A stretch of 64,000 nt of DNA from Kiloniellales bacterium (GCA_030064845.1 JASJEC010000004.1:1-64000), one strand, 5' to 3'; counted from the stretch's first letter, positions 50,797-58,100 are shown. Numbers and translations: made by a program. Notes: generated by a model from the letters alone, not told the origin.

Positions 50797-51269
50797 TATT
50801 CGCCCACCATGCCGCAGACCCGCCGGTCCATCTCGCCGGTCCTCAGGTCGTCGGCGGTCTCACGGGTCAGCGCGTGCACCTCGATGCTGTTGCTCCAGAC
50901 GTAGATCGACACCGTACCGGGCGTCAGCGTTATCGAGTTGGCGTAGATCACGCGCCCCAGGTCGTCGCTTTGGCTCGTGTCGACCTTCACCAGCTCGGGC
51001 GAGATCGGCAGCGAGGGCGAGACGATGATGCGCGCGACCGTGAAGTTGGACTTGACGATCTGCCAGAGCAGCCAGGACCAGTAGAACGGCGCGCGCCAGG
51101 TGAGGTGGATCGGGTGGCCTTCGCGATCGACCACGTCCATGCGCAGCGCGATCCAGGTGACGAGGACGCAGGAAACCGCGCCCAGACCGACGATCAGCGG
51201 ATCGTAATGGCCGGACAGCAGCAGCCATACGATGGCAAGAGCGACCATAAGGCTGACGGCGTGAGCCAA
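50796..51269 (-). CDS. MnhE-like antiporter subunit
   Basis: The 157-residue protein has two or three N-terminal helices and the MnhE domain (APFYWSWLLWQIVKSNFTVA, NSITLTPGTVSIYVWSNSIE). The likely start is TTG at 51269 after a G-rich ribosome site. It is the first gene of the cluster; the order is E-F-G-DUF4040-B-C-D-D-x-D. No mnhA large-subunit gene lies within the window. Confidence 0.9.
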   Translation of the reverse strand: MAHAVSLMVALAIVWLLLSGHYDPLIVGLGAVSCVLVTWIALRMDVVDREGHPIHLTWRAPFYWSWLLWQIVKSNFTVARIIVSPSLPISPELVKVDTSQSDDLGRVIYANSITLTPGTVSIYVWSNSIEVHALTRETADDLRTGEMDRRVCGMVGE

Positions 51270-51403
51270 GCATCCCCCCCCTCGAAACGCGCCGGTATTT
51301 CTTCCTTATTCGGATGCCGGCTGTTCTCTGCTTGAAGCCCTCCCACAGAGCATCGGCTGGATCATAGCGGCTGAGCAATCGCGGTAAAGACCCCAAAAGC
51401 CCG

Positions 51404-52159
51404 CTAACGGTCAGCCCCCGCGTCGTCGGCCTGCCAGGGGGTCGCCCAGCGCGCCGCCCGGTCGACCAAGAGGTAGAGCGTGATCGCGATCACGGCGAGC
51501 ACCGCGAGCGCGGCGAACATGAGGTCGATCTGCATGCGGCCGGAGGTGTGCAGCATGAGGCGGCCGAGGCCCCCGGCGCTGCCGACCCACTCGCCGACCA
51601 CGGCGCCGATCGGCGCCACCGCAGTGGCGACACGCAGCCCCGACATGAGCGCCGGCAGGGCGGCCGGGATGCGAATGTGCACGAGGACGCTGAAGCGCGA
51701 CGCGCCCATGGTCTGGGCCAGGTCGAGCCAGCCGGGCTCGGTGCGCCTGAGGCCGTCGAAAAAGGCGCTGGTCACCGGGAAGTAGATGATCAAGGTCGCC
51801 ATGGCGACCTTTGACGCCATGCCGTAGCCGAGCCAGAGCACCAGGATCGGCGCCAGCGCGAAGACCGGGATTGCCTGGCTCATCACGAGGACCGGCATTA
51901 GCCAGGCCCGGACCGGACGGAACCAGGCGATCGCGATGGCGCTGGCGCAGCCCAGCAAGGTGCCGAGCGCCAGGCCGGCCACGATCTCGATCAGGGTGAT
52001 CCGCGCGTCCTTCAGCAGGGTCGGCCAGTGCTCGATCCCTGCCGAAAGCACGCGCAGCGGATCGGGCAGGATGTAGTGGGGCGCGCCGGTCAGCCAGACC
52101 ACCGCCTGCCAGACGGCGATCAGGCCGAGCCCGATGATCGCGACGCGCCAGGCCTTCAT
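51404..52159 (-). CDS. ABC transporter permease, ThiX/SsuC/TauC type
   Basis: This 251-residue inner-membrane permease has six hydrophobic segments and the BPD_transp_1 EAA-type loop (LAQTMGASRFSVLVHIRIPA). The N-terminal residues MKAWRVAIIGLGLIAVW start at 52159, overlapping the ATPase stop by four bases. It resembles permeases for thiamine precursors, taurine or nitrate. No binding-protein gene is adjacent. Confidence 0.88.
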   Translation of the reverse strand: MKAWRVAIIGLGLIAVWQAVVWLTGAPHYILPDPLRVLSAGIEHWPTLLKDARITLIEIVAGLALGTLLGCASAIAIAWFRPVRAWLMPVLVMSQAIPVFALAPILVLWLGYGMASKVAMATLIIYFPVTSAFFDGLRRTEPGWLDLAQTMGASRFSVLVHIRIPAALPALMSGLRVATAVAPIGAVVGEWVGSAGGLGRLMLHTSGRMQIDLMFAALAVLAVIAITLYLLVDRAARWATPWQADDAGADR

Positions 52160-52950
52160 AGCGCCGGCGCCTTGGCGCGGCCGAGGCGCGCCAGCAGCTC
52201 GGCCTGCAGGGCGATCAGGGCAGGATCGGCGGGGTCGCGCGGCGGCGCGCCCGGCGGCACCAGGGGCTCGTCGAGCCGCGCCGGGCGGCCGGCCATGACG
52301 TGGACCCGGTGGGCGAGGCGCAGGGCCTCGAGCGGGTCGTGGGTGATCAAGAGAACCGTACGCCCGGCCAGCAGCCGGGCCGCCAGCCCCTGCAGCTCGA
52401 GGCGGGTGATGGCGTCCAGCGCCGAGAAGGGCTCGTCCATCAGCACCACGGGGCGCCGCTCCATCAAGGTCCGGACCAGGGCGGTGCGCTGGCGCATGCC
52501 GCCGGAGAGCGCGCCCGGCCGCAGGTGCTCGGCCTCGGCCAGGCCGACCTGCCCCAGCAGCGTCCGGGCGCGCGCCGCGGCCTCGCCGGAAACCGCTTCG
52601 CCGCGCAGCCGGGCCCCCAGCTGGACGTTGGCCAGCACGCTGCACCAGGGCAGCAGCAGGTCCTGCTGGGCCATGTAGGCGACCCGTCGGCCGAGCGGCC
52701 GGCCCTCCCGGTCGGTCACCGTGCCGCGGGCGCCCTCCGCCAGGCCGGCGACCAGGCGCAGGAGGCTGGTCTTGCCGACGCCCGAGGGCCCCAGCAGGCA
52801 GGTGATCTCACCCGCAGGCAGGGCGAGGTCCAGGTGGTCGAACAGCAGCGCCGCGCCGTAGGACAGGGAGGCGCCGCGCACCAGTACCTCGGGCGGCGCC
52901 TCGGGAGCCTCCGGGACTGGGTCGTCTAGGATGTGCCGCGTCTCCGCCAA
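52156..52950 (-). CDS. ABC transporter ATPase, ThiZ/SsuB/TauB type
   Basis: The 264-residue ATPase has Walker A GPSGVGKTS, Q-loop AYMAQQDLLLPW, signature LSGGMRQRTALVRTLMERRP and Walker B VVLMDEPFSALD followed by ITHDPLEAL. It is coupled to the permease. The closest types serve thiamine-pyrimidine, sulfonate or nitrate uptake. The only binding-protein-like gene of this class in the window is the NMT1/THI5 protein at 14525, without a signal peptide. Confidence 0.9.
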   Translation of the reverse strand: MAETRHILDDPVPEAPEAPPEVLVRGASLSYGAALLFDHLDLALPAGEITCLLGPSGVGKTSLLRLVAGLAEGARGTVTDREGRPLGRRVAYMAQQDLLLPWCSVLANVQLGARLRGEAVSGEAAARARTLLGQVGLAEAEHLRPGALSGGMRQRTALVRTLMERRPVVLMDEPFSALDAITRLELQGLAARLLAGRTVLLITHDPLEALRLAHRVHVMAGRPARLDEPLVPPGAPPRDPADPALIALQAELLARLGRAKAPAL

Positions 52951-53072
52951 GCGGTGTCTCCAACCGAGCCGGCCAGGGAGCGGCGACTATGGCAAGGCCC
53001 TCCCGGAGCGACAAGCGAGGCGAAGTCTGCTATCTCCAGTCCGCGAAAGAAGGCCGGTGAACTTGATCAAAT

Positions 53073-53170
53073 TCATCCTTCGACACGCTCAGGATGAGGG
53101 TATGTTTTTGAAGCATTTCGCCCTCACCCGCGTGCAGCGCGCGTGCTTCGCACGCTTGTCGAAGGGTGAC
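53073..53170. repeat. Inverted pair of TCA(t/c)CCTTCGACA intergenic repeats
   Basis: TCATCCTTCGACACGCTC (53073-53090) and the reverse complement of TCACCCTTCGACAAGCGT (53154-53170) form an inverted pair. The first arm also has a small hairpin CATCCT...AGGATG. This motif type is common between genes in alphaproteobacterial genomes, from memory. Here it lies between divergent genes and ends about 50 bases before the deacylase start. Confidence 0.6.
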
Positions 53171-53220
53171 GGTGCAGGGTACGCACCTCGCCAGCGGCCC
53201 ACGTTCCATCGCCGATCGCC

Positions 53221-54411
53221 ATGACCCCCGAGACCGACAGCGCGAATCTGGCCGACGAACGCCCCCGCTTCATCGGCAGCGAGATCTACCGGTCGTCGAG
53301 CTACGGCCGGCGCCACCCCCTGGCGATCCCGCGCGTCTCGACCTGCATCGACCTCTGCCGGGCGCTCGGCTGGCTGCCCGACGCGGTCTACCTCGACAGC
53401 CCGATGGCGACGCCGGCCCAGCTGGCGCGGTTTCACGAGCCGGCCTACGTGGCCGCGCTTCAAGAGGCCGAGCGGAGCCAGCGGGCCGGGCCCGAGGTCC
53501 GGCGGCGCTTCAACATCGGCTGCAACGGCAACCCCGTATTCCCCGAGATCTTCAGCCGGCCGGCCACGGCCTCGGGCGGCTCGATCCTGGCGGCCGAGCG
53601 CCTCCGCGATCCCGGCGTGGTCTACCACCCGGCCGGCGGGACCCACCACGGGCGGGCCGGGCGGGCCAGCGGCTTCTGCTATCTGAACGACCCGGTCCTG
53701 GCGATCCTGGGGCTGCTCGACCGGGGCCTCGAGCGGGTCTTCTATCTCGACGTCGACGCCCACCACGGCGACGGGGTGCAGGACGCCTTCGCCGACGACG
53801 GGCGCGTGCTGACCGTTTCGATCCACGAGGACGGCCGCTGGCCCATGGCGGGGCGGGCAGCGGGACCGGCAGAGGGACGAGACGGGGAGCGGGCCGCCGG
53901 CGGGGTCGACGACAGGGCCGGCGGCCTGGCGCGCAACCTGCCGGTTCCGGCGGGCCTGAACGACGACGAGCTGGCCTTCCTGCTGGAGTCCGCGGTGCTG
54001 CCGCTGGCCGAGCTCTACGGTCCCGAGGCCGTGGTCCTGCAGTGCGGCGCCGACGGCCTGGAGGACGATCCCTTGAGCCGGCTCTCGCTCTCGAACGGCG
54101 CGCTATGGCGGGTGGTGGCGGCGGTAAAGCCGCTGGCGCCGCGCCTGCTGGTGCTGGGCGGGGGCGGCTACAATCCCTGGTCGGTCGGCCGCTGCTGGGC
54201 CGGTGTCTGGGGGGTGCTGAACGGCTTCGCGCCGCCGGAGCGGCTGCCTGCGGAGGCCGAGGGGGTGCTGCGCGGGCTCTCCTGGCGGCACAGCCGGGGC
54301 CGCAACCCACACGAGCATTGGTTCGTCACCCTGGCGGACCGGCCGCGCAGGGGCCCGATCCGCGAACAGGTGCGCGGGCTACCGCGAAGAGTCTTGGAAG
54401 GAGGCCTGTAA
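53221..54411 (+). CDS. HDAC-family (acetoin-utilisation/AcuC-like) deacylase
   Basis: The 396-residue zinc hydrolase has GGTHHGRAGRASGFCYLNDP (about 139-158), DVDAHHGDGVQ (about 178-188) and LGGGGYNPWSVGRCW (about 313-327), all typical of the histone-deacetylase superfamily. It removes acyl groups from lysine, polyamine or small molecules; the substrate is unknown. An extra Ala/Gly-rich stretch (about 216-232, GRAAGPAEGRDGERAAGG) interrupts the usual segment between EDGRWP and VDDRAGG. No ribosome site is evident at the ATG. Confidence 0.88.
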   Translation: MTPETDSANLADERPRFIGSEIYRSSSYGRRHPLAIPRVSTCIDLCRALGWLPDAVYLDSPMATPAQLARFHEPAYVAALQEAERSQRAGPEVRRRFNIGCNGNPVFPEIFSRPATASGGSILAAERLRDPGVVYHPAGGTHHGRAGRASGFCYLNDPVLAILGLLDRGLERVFYLDVDAHHGDGVQDAFADDGRVLTVSIHEDGRWPMAGRAAGPAEGRDGERAAGGVDDRAGGLARNLPVPAGLNDDELAFLLESAVLPLAELYGPEAVVLQCGADGLEDDPLSRLSLSNGALWRVVAAVKPLAPRLLVLGGGGYNPWSVGRCWAGVWGVLNGFAPPERLPAEAEGVLRGLSWRHSRGRNPHEHWFVTLADRPRRGPIREQVRGLPRRVLEGGL

Positions 54412-54439
54412 GAAGCGCCTCTGGGCGGCTAGGGCCGGC

Positions 54440-54748
54440 TCAGGCCTCGGGCTCGGCGGCGACGTGGTCGACCGCGCGCCAGCCTTCGCCGGCGGCGACC
54501 AGGCAGCTCATGCCCTGGGGCGTGGTGACGATGATCGTCCAGGTGTTGCCGTCGCCGGTGGAGAGAACCTCGACCAGACCGCCCGTGTTGGTCACGCCGA
54601 CAGCGACCGGCGCTTCCTGGTACTTGTTCGCGAGCAGCGAAAGCACGTTGTCGCGCTTATTGCACTGATTCTGGCCATTTTGACTTTGGGCGGCGGCAGC
54701 GGACGAGAAGACCGCAAGGACCGTACCAAGCAACAGAGTCTTCCACAT
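54440..54748 (-). CDS. Small secreted protein of unknown function
   Basis: The 102-residue product has a signal peptide (MWKTLLLGTVLAVFSSAAAA) and a mature part with two cysteines (NQCNKRDN, GMSCLVAAG) that could form a disulfide. Segment DGNTWTIIVTTPQGMSC resembles small alphaproteobacterial envelope proteins. No family is assigned. Convergent with the deacylase. Confidence 0.7.
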   Translation of the reverse strand: MWKTLLLGTVLAVFSSAAAAQSQNGQNQCNKRDNVLSLLANKYQEAPVAVGVTNTGGLVEVLSTGDGNTWTIIVTTPQGMSCLVAAGEGWRAVDHVAAEPEA

Positions 54749-54920
54749 CGGATGCCTCGTGGGTTCTTGATCGACGGCCGGTTTTGCTCAAACCAACCCC
54801 GCCAGTGTCGAGTAAAGCCGTAAACATGGCATTAAGGTTGGGTAAAGAAAGGCTTAATGGCCCGGCTTTCTCCACCATGCCTTGCCTTTGCGGCAAATGC
54901 GCCCGCGGGCGGGGTCCAGC

Positions 54921-55583
54921 TTATCGCTTCCGGCCTAGGGTTAACCCGTCGCCGACGGGGATCATCGACAGCGTGACCCGCTCGTCGTGATGCATCTTGA
55001 GGTTGAGCGCGCGAATGGCCTCCGTGTCGGGGTCCTCGGCCTCCGGGTCGATCACCTGGCCGTCCCATAGCACGTTGTCGATCAAGAGCAGCCCGCCTGG
55101 CCGCAGCAGCTCCAGGGCCCGCTCGACGTAGCCGTCGTAGTTCCGCTTGTCGGCGTCGACGAAGGCCAGGTCGAAGCGCCCGGCCTCGCCCGCCGCAAGC
55201 AGCGCGTCGAGGGTCTCCAGCGCCGGCGCCAGGCGCAGGTCGATTCGCTCGGCGACCCCCGCCTCGGCCCAGGTGCGCCGGGCCACCGCCGTGGTCTCGG
55301 CGTCGACGTCGCAGGTGACGATCCGGCCCTCGGGTCCCGCCGCCTCGGCCATGCAGAGCGCCGAGTAGCCGGTGAAGGTGCCGACCTCCAAGATGCACCG
55401 GGCGCCGGTCAGCTCGACCAGCAGGCCCATGAACTGGCCCTGCTCCGGGGCGATCTGCATGGCCGCGTGGGGCAGCTTGGCGGTCTCCTCGCGCAGGCGG
55501 GCACGGATGGGCGTGTCCCGCAGCGAGACGCCGAGCAGGTACTGGTAGAGATCGTCGGACAGGCTGATGCCGCGGCTGGCCAT
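54921..55583 (-). CDS. Class I SAM-dependent O-methyltransferase
   Basis: This 220-residue protein has the AdoMet fold with VGTFTGYSALCMAEA (motif I, about 64-78), CDVDAETT, DLAFVDADKRNYDGYVERAL and LLLIDNVLWDGQV. This is the methyltransferase_3/CCoAOMT-like family that methylates catechol-type hydroxyls, usually with a divalent cation. The start at 55583 gives the usual N terminus. Substrate unknown. Confidence 0.9.
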   Translation of the reverse strand: MASRGISLSDDLYQYLLGVSLRDTPIRARLREETAKLPHAAMQIAPEQGQFMGLLVELTGARCILEVGTFTGYSALCMAEAAGPEGRIVTCDVDAETTAVARRTWAEAGVAERIDLRLAPALETLDALLAAGEAGRFDLAFVDADKRNYDGYVERALELLRPGGLLLIDNVLWDGQVIDPEAEDPDTEAIRALNLKMHHDERVTLSMIPVGDGLTLGRKR

Positions 55584-55757
55584 GGTCGGTCCCCTCGCCG
55601 GTGAAGCGCCTTTATAGGGCGGCGTCTCCCGGGGCGGCAAGGCGAGGCGGGGGCAAGCCGGGGCGCGGCTTGTCTCCCGGCGCCGAAGCGTCGTAGATTC
55701 GGGGCTGATCGGATCCATTACGGGTCCCCGAGGGAATCGCGTTGGGGGGCGAAACCC

Positions 55758-55976
55758 ATGTCCGAGAAGAACGTCAGCGAGCTGCTCAACATCATCCGGG
55801 CCGGCGCCGGGGTCACCCTCCGCGCCAGCCATTTCGCGGTCGACGACATCCTGCCCTTGGCCCGGGCGGCCGCCGAGGCCTCGGTGCCGCTGCGCGTGGT
55901 CGGCGCGCTCGACTGGCGGACCCACGACCTGGTCGAGATCGCCAAGATCGGCAAGGGCCACGTGATCTTCGAGTAG
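55758..55976 (+). CDS. Conserved small protein of unknown function
   Basis: The 72-residue product has an amphipathic pattern ending in ALDWRTHDLVEIAKIGKGHV followed by IFE. A G-rich site precedes the ATG. The compact one-domain pattern (helix, LARAAAEAS, strands) is seen in small conserved proteins, but I assign no function. It lies 76 bases upstream of tRNA-Pro. Confidence 0.62.
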   Translation: MSEKNVSELLNIIRAGAGVTLRASHFAVDDILPLARAAAEASVPLRVVGALDWRTHDLVEIAKIGKGHVIFE

Positions 55977-56052
55977 CGCCCGGCCCGGGCTCCCACGGGA
56001 TTGCCTTCGGGCGCGCAAAACCTTAGGTTCTGCCCGGGTCGCGACGGAGTGC

Positions 56053-56129
56053 CGGGGTGTAGCTCAGTCTGGTAGAGTGCCTGCTTTGGGAGCAGGATGT
56101 CGGCGGTTCGAATCCGTCCACCCCGACCA
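56053..56129 (+). tRNA. tRNA-Pro (anticodon TGG)
   Basis: A 77-base cloverleaf has acceptor CGGGGTG/CACCCCG, discriminator A and encoded CCA. The anticodon arm is CCTGC-TTTGGGA-GCAGG, with TGG at 56087-56089. The T loop is TTCGAAT. It reads CCN proline codons and is complete. Confidence 0.97.
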
Positions 56130-56160
56130 CCGACGAGACCGCGCGATAGCGGAGGCCGCC

Positions 56161-56466
56161 ATGCAAGTCAGGATCTATCAGCCGCCCAAGACCGCCATGC
56201 AGTCCGGCCAGGGCAACACCAAGAAGTGGGTGATGGAGTTCGAGCCGGAATCGGCCCGCCGGGTCGAGCCGCTGATGGGCTGGACCTCGTCGCGCGACAC
56301 CAAGGGCCAGGTCCGGCTGCGCTTCGACACGGCCGACGAGGCCGTGGCCTACGCCCGCAAGCACGGCCTGATGTACACCCTGGAGCGGCCCCACGAGCGC
56401 AAGCACCGGCCCAAGGCCTACGCCGACAACTTCCGCTACGGCCGCCTCGGCCGCTGGACCCACTGA
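56161..56466 (+). CDS. Complex I NDUFS4/18 kDa-like accessory subunit
   Basis: The 101-residue protein matches the ETC_C1_NDUFA4 family: VRIYQPPKTAMQSGQGNTKK, WVMEFEPESARRVEPLMGWT, VRLRFDTADEAVAYARKHGL and AYADNFRYGRLGRWTH. It stabilises the NADH-binding part of respiratory complex I. This accessory subunit occurs in Alphaproteobacteria and mitochondria. The start at 56161 follows GGAGG. The gene begins 31 bases after tRNA-Pro and ends in a terminator hairpin. Confidence 0.95.
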   Translation: MQVRIYQPPKTAMQSGQGNTKKWVMEFEPESARRVEPLMGWTSSRDTKGQVRLRFDTADEAVAYARKHGLMYTLERPHERKHRPKAYADNFRYGRLGRWTH

Positions 56467-56475
56467 ACCTAGCTC

Positions 56476-56504
56476 GGGCTGCCTGAACCCAGGCGCCCCC
56501 TTTT
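56476..56504 (+). terminator. Rho-independent terminator after the NDUFS4-like gene
   Basis: GGGCTGCCTG (56476-56485), loop AACC and CAGGCGCCCC (56490-56499) make an imperfect hairpin followed by CTTTT. It closes the NDUFS4-like transcript before the tRNA-Arg locus. Confidence 0.6.
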
Positions 56505-56506
56505 AG

Positions 56507-56534
56507 TAGACGGATGACCGCTCGCGGATATAGT
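56507..56534 (+). promoter_or_regulatory. tRNA-Arg promoter, left copy
   Basis: TAGACG (56507-56512) and TATAGT (56529-56534) are spaced by 16 bases, identical to the promoter at 56694. It fires into the truncated tRNA fragment, and so could drive the whole arrangement. Confidence 0.6.
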
Positions 56535-56544
56535 GCCGGCGAAA

Positions 56545-56570
56545 GCGCCCGTAGCTCAGCTGGTTAGAGT
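56545..56570 (+). pseudogene. Truncated 5' fragment of tRNA-Arg
   Basis: GCGCCCGTAGCTCAGCTGG and TTAGAGT repeat the acceptor and D-arm of the tRNA-Arg copies downstream. The match stops near 56570, and the next bases repeat the upstream promoter -10 region (GCGGATATAGTGCCGCCAAG). No anticodon is present. It looks like the scar of unequal recombination in a tandem array. Confidence 0.75.
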
Positions 56571-56591
56571 GCGGATATAGTGCCGCCAAGA

Positions 56592-56688
56592 GCGCCCGTA
56601 GCTCAGCTGGATAGAGCAGCGGACTTCTAATCCGCAGGGCCGCGGAGCGGCAGCGCGCAGCGCGGTTCGAATCCTGCCGGGCGCGCCA
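56592..56688 (+). pseudogene. tRNA-Arg (TCT) copy with a 20-base variable-region insertion
   Basis: The acceptor, D and anticodon arms are identical to the normal copy (anticodon TCT). The variable/T region is expanded by 20 bases (GCCGCGGAGCGGC forms its own small hairpin) and the 5' T-stem now reads CGCGG against CCTGC, breaking three of five pairs. CCA is encoded. It is probably a tRNA pseudogene, but a structured variable arm cannot be ruled out without expression data. Confidence 0.72.
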
Positions 56689-56693
56689 TTTGG

Positions 56694-56721
56694 TAGACGG
56701 ATTACCTTTTGCGGATATAGT
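56694..56721 (+). promoter_or_regulatory. tRNA-Arg promoter, right copy
   Basis: TAGACG (56694-56699) and TATAGT (56716-56721) are 16 bases apart, with the tRNA beginning 11 bases later. It is the expected promoter of the intact tRNA-Arg. Confidence 0.65.
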
Positions 56722-56731
56722 GCCGCCAAGA

Positions 56732-56808
56732 GCGCCCGTAGCTCAGCTGGATAGAGCAGCGGACTTCTAATCCGCAGGTCGCAGGTTCGAATCCTGCCGG
56801 GCGCGCCA
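56732..56808 (+). tRNA. tRNA-Arg (anticodon TCT)
   Basis: A complete 77-base tRNA has acceptor GCGCCCG/CGGGCGC, discriminator G and encoded CCA. The anticodon arm is GCGGA-CTTCTAA-TCCGC and the T arm is GCAGG-TTCGAAT-CCTGC. It reads AGA/AGG. An IS481 remnant begins 16 bases downstream. Confidence 0.97.
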
Positions 56809-56824
56809 GCTCCTTGTTGTCCGG

Positions 56825-57420
56825 CCCGGACACATAGGTAACACTTTGTACCGGAGACATGGGTTACAGATTACTCCCGAGACATAGGTAACACATTTCT
56901 GCCGAAGGGGTCCTCGATAGGCTCGAGGCGGCAGGTATCTTCGTCGAAGTATCCCAGGTCGTAGAAGCGCCGGCGCTTGCGCCGCTGGACCAGACCGTGC
57001 CGGTCGAGCACCGCATGCACCGTGCTGACGGCCGGCGCCTTGATGTCTGGATAGAGCCGCCCGAGCTTCTCGCGGATCTTCGGGGCGCCCCAGCTAGGCT
57101 GCTCCTTCTTCACCGACACGATCAGGCTTTCGATCTGGAACGGCAGCTTGTTGGCCTGACGGTAGGGCCGGCGGGAGCGGTCCGTCAGCCCCTCCAGCCC
57201 ATCTGCTTGTAGCGCTCGAAGATCTTGTAGTCGGTCTTTCGGGATATCCCGAAAGACCGGCACAACGGCGCCATCTTCTCGCCGTCCAGCAACCTCGCCA
57301 CGAAACGAACGCGCTCATCCATGGGGCTACACTCCTTCCACGGCATTTCCGGATCCCCCCGAAAATGCCAAAAAGTGTTACCCATGTGTCCGAAATGGAC
57401 TGTCACCTAATGTCTCGGGA
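56825..57420. mobile_element. Internally deleted IS481-family insertion sequence
   Basis: Nested inverted ends are seen. CCCGGACACATAGGTAACA (56825-56843) matches the reverse complement of TGTTACCCATGTGTCCGAA (57376-57394) at 16 of 19 bases. TCCCGAGACATAGGTAACAC (56875-56894) matches the reverse complement of TGTCACCTAATGTCTCGGGA (57401-57420). Between them lies a shortened transposase gene with frameshift. The element sits against tRNA-Arg on one side and a truncated gene on the other. Confidence 0.78.
56871..57346 (-). pseudogene. IS481 transposase remnant, frameshifted and missing the DDE core
   Basis: The first part MPWKECSPMDERVRFVARLL is the usual IS481 N terminus with its helix-turn-helix (LCRSFGISRKTDYKIFERYK). 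After a frameshift near 57195-57205 it continues LEGLTDRSRRPYRQANKLPF, then HGLVQRRKRRR, and then jumps to the normal C terminus GYFDEDTCRLEPIEDPFG. The roughly 150-residue catalytic DDE domain is deleted. It cannot transpose on its own. Confidence 0.85.
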
Positions 57421-57426
57421 AGGACA

Positions 57427-57768
57427 CTACCGGGCGAGAAGACCGACCGCCGCCCGGCCGGGCGGGGCGCGTGCCTCGCGCAACCGCGGCTCGGCCAGCG
57501 GCGGCACGTTCCGTGACGAACCGGCCACCCAGTCCTCCGGAATCAGCGCGGCGAAGGTCTCAAGGTCGGCGACGGCGACCTCCAGCGCGACCGTCACGCG
57601 GTCCTCCAGGACCCTCACCTCGGCGATGTTCGGCGCGGTCTCGGCGCCGGTCGGGTTGAGCCAGTCGGCCTGCGCCGGGCGGACCAAGAGGGCCGCCAGC
57701 AGCAGGTTCGCCGCAACGGCAAGGCCCACGTCTTTGCGGCCCGTCCAGGCTGCCTCGCCGGTGTACAT
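57427..57768 (-). pseudogene. Truncated N-terminal part of a secreted or membrane protein next to the IS481 remnant
   Basis: The frame (113 codons) starts with a short N-terminal region and hydrophobic stretch AVAANLLLAALLVRPAQA, then WLNPTGAETAPNIAEVRVLE and VTVALEVAVADLETFAALIP. It loses normal character near the IS481 edge at 57420, ending RAAVGLLAR. The conserved-looking start and abrupt end suggest a longer gene, possibly HupE/UreJ-like, cut by the insertion. I cannot prove the family. A structured leader lies upstream. Confidence 0.6.
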
Positions 57769-57777
57769 CTTCTAGAA

Positions 57778-57935
57778 CGGGCAGGTGCGTGACCTTCCGG
57801 CAGCGGCAAATCGGCTCCTCGGGCAAACACGGCCCGGACCCCGAGGGACCCGCGGCCTCGATCGGGTCGAACAATAAGCACCTGCCCGCTGCGGGCAAGC
57901 GGGCGGAGACTCTCACGCGGGGGCAGGGTTCGACC
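57778..57935 (-). promoter_or_regulatory. Structured 5' leader, possible degenerate cobalamin riboswitch
   Basis: CGGGCAGGTGC and GCACCTGCCCG (57778-57788 and 57878-57888) form an 11-base perfect stem enclosing CCTCGGG/CCCGAGG. On the minus strand CTGCCCCCGC (57926-57917), GCCGCTG (57807-57801), GGAAGG (57798-57793) and terminal ACCTGCC (57786-57780) occur in cobalamin-riboswitch order, and the last lies 10-20 bases before the start. The downstream gene is truncated. The upstream arm could also pair with GCCCGCAGCGGGC to switch. This is a hypothesis; covariance search was not run. Confidence 0.4.
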
Positions 57936-58100
57936 GGGATCCGGGTCACGAAGCGAGTCGCGTTCGTAGGGGCGTTATGCTACTGATTTAACTGAACTGG
58001 ACGTGTGATCCGGGCAGAGGGAGACCTCTGCGCCGGGGACCTTGTTTCCGGCGGCAAAAGGCACCTTATCTCTACGTAAGCAACAGGTGGGAGCATTGAC

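Noticed and set aside
56592-56688. Functional tRNA-Arg with long variable arm
   Set aside because: The T stem has three mismatches and the insertion is not a type II variable arm by position, so I call it a pseudogene, although expression is unknown.
57917-57960. tmRNA or 6S RNA in the leader region
   Set aside because: No tag-peptide codons or tRNA-like acceptor ending in CCA, and no 6S-like bulged rod. The order of motifs fits a cobalamin riboswitch better.
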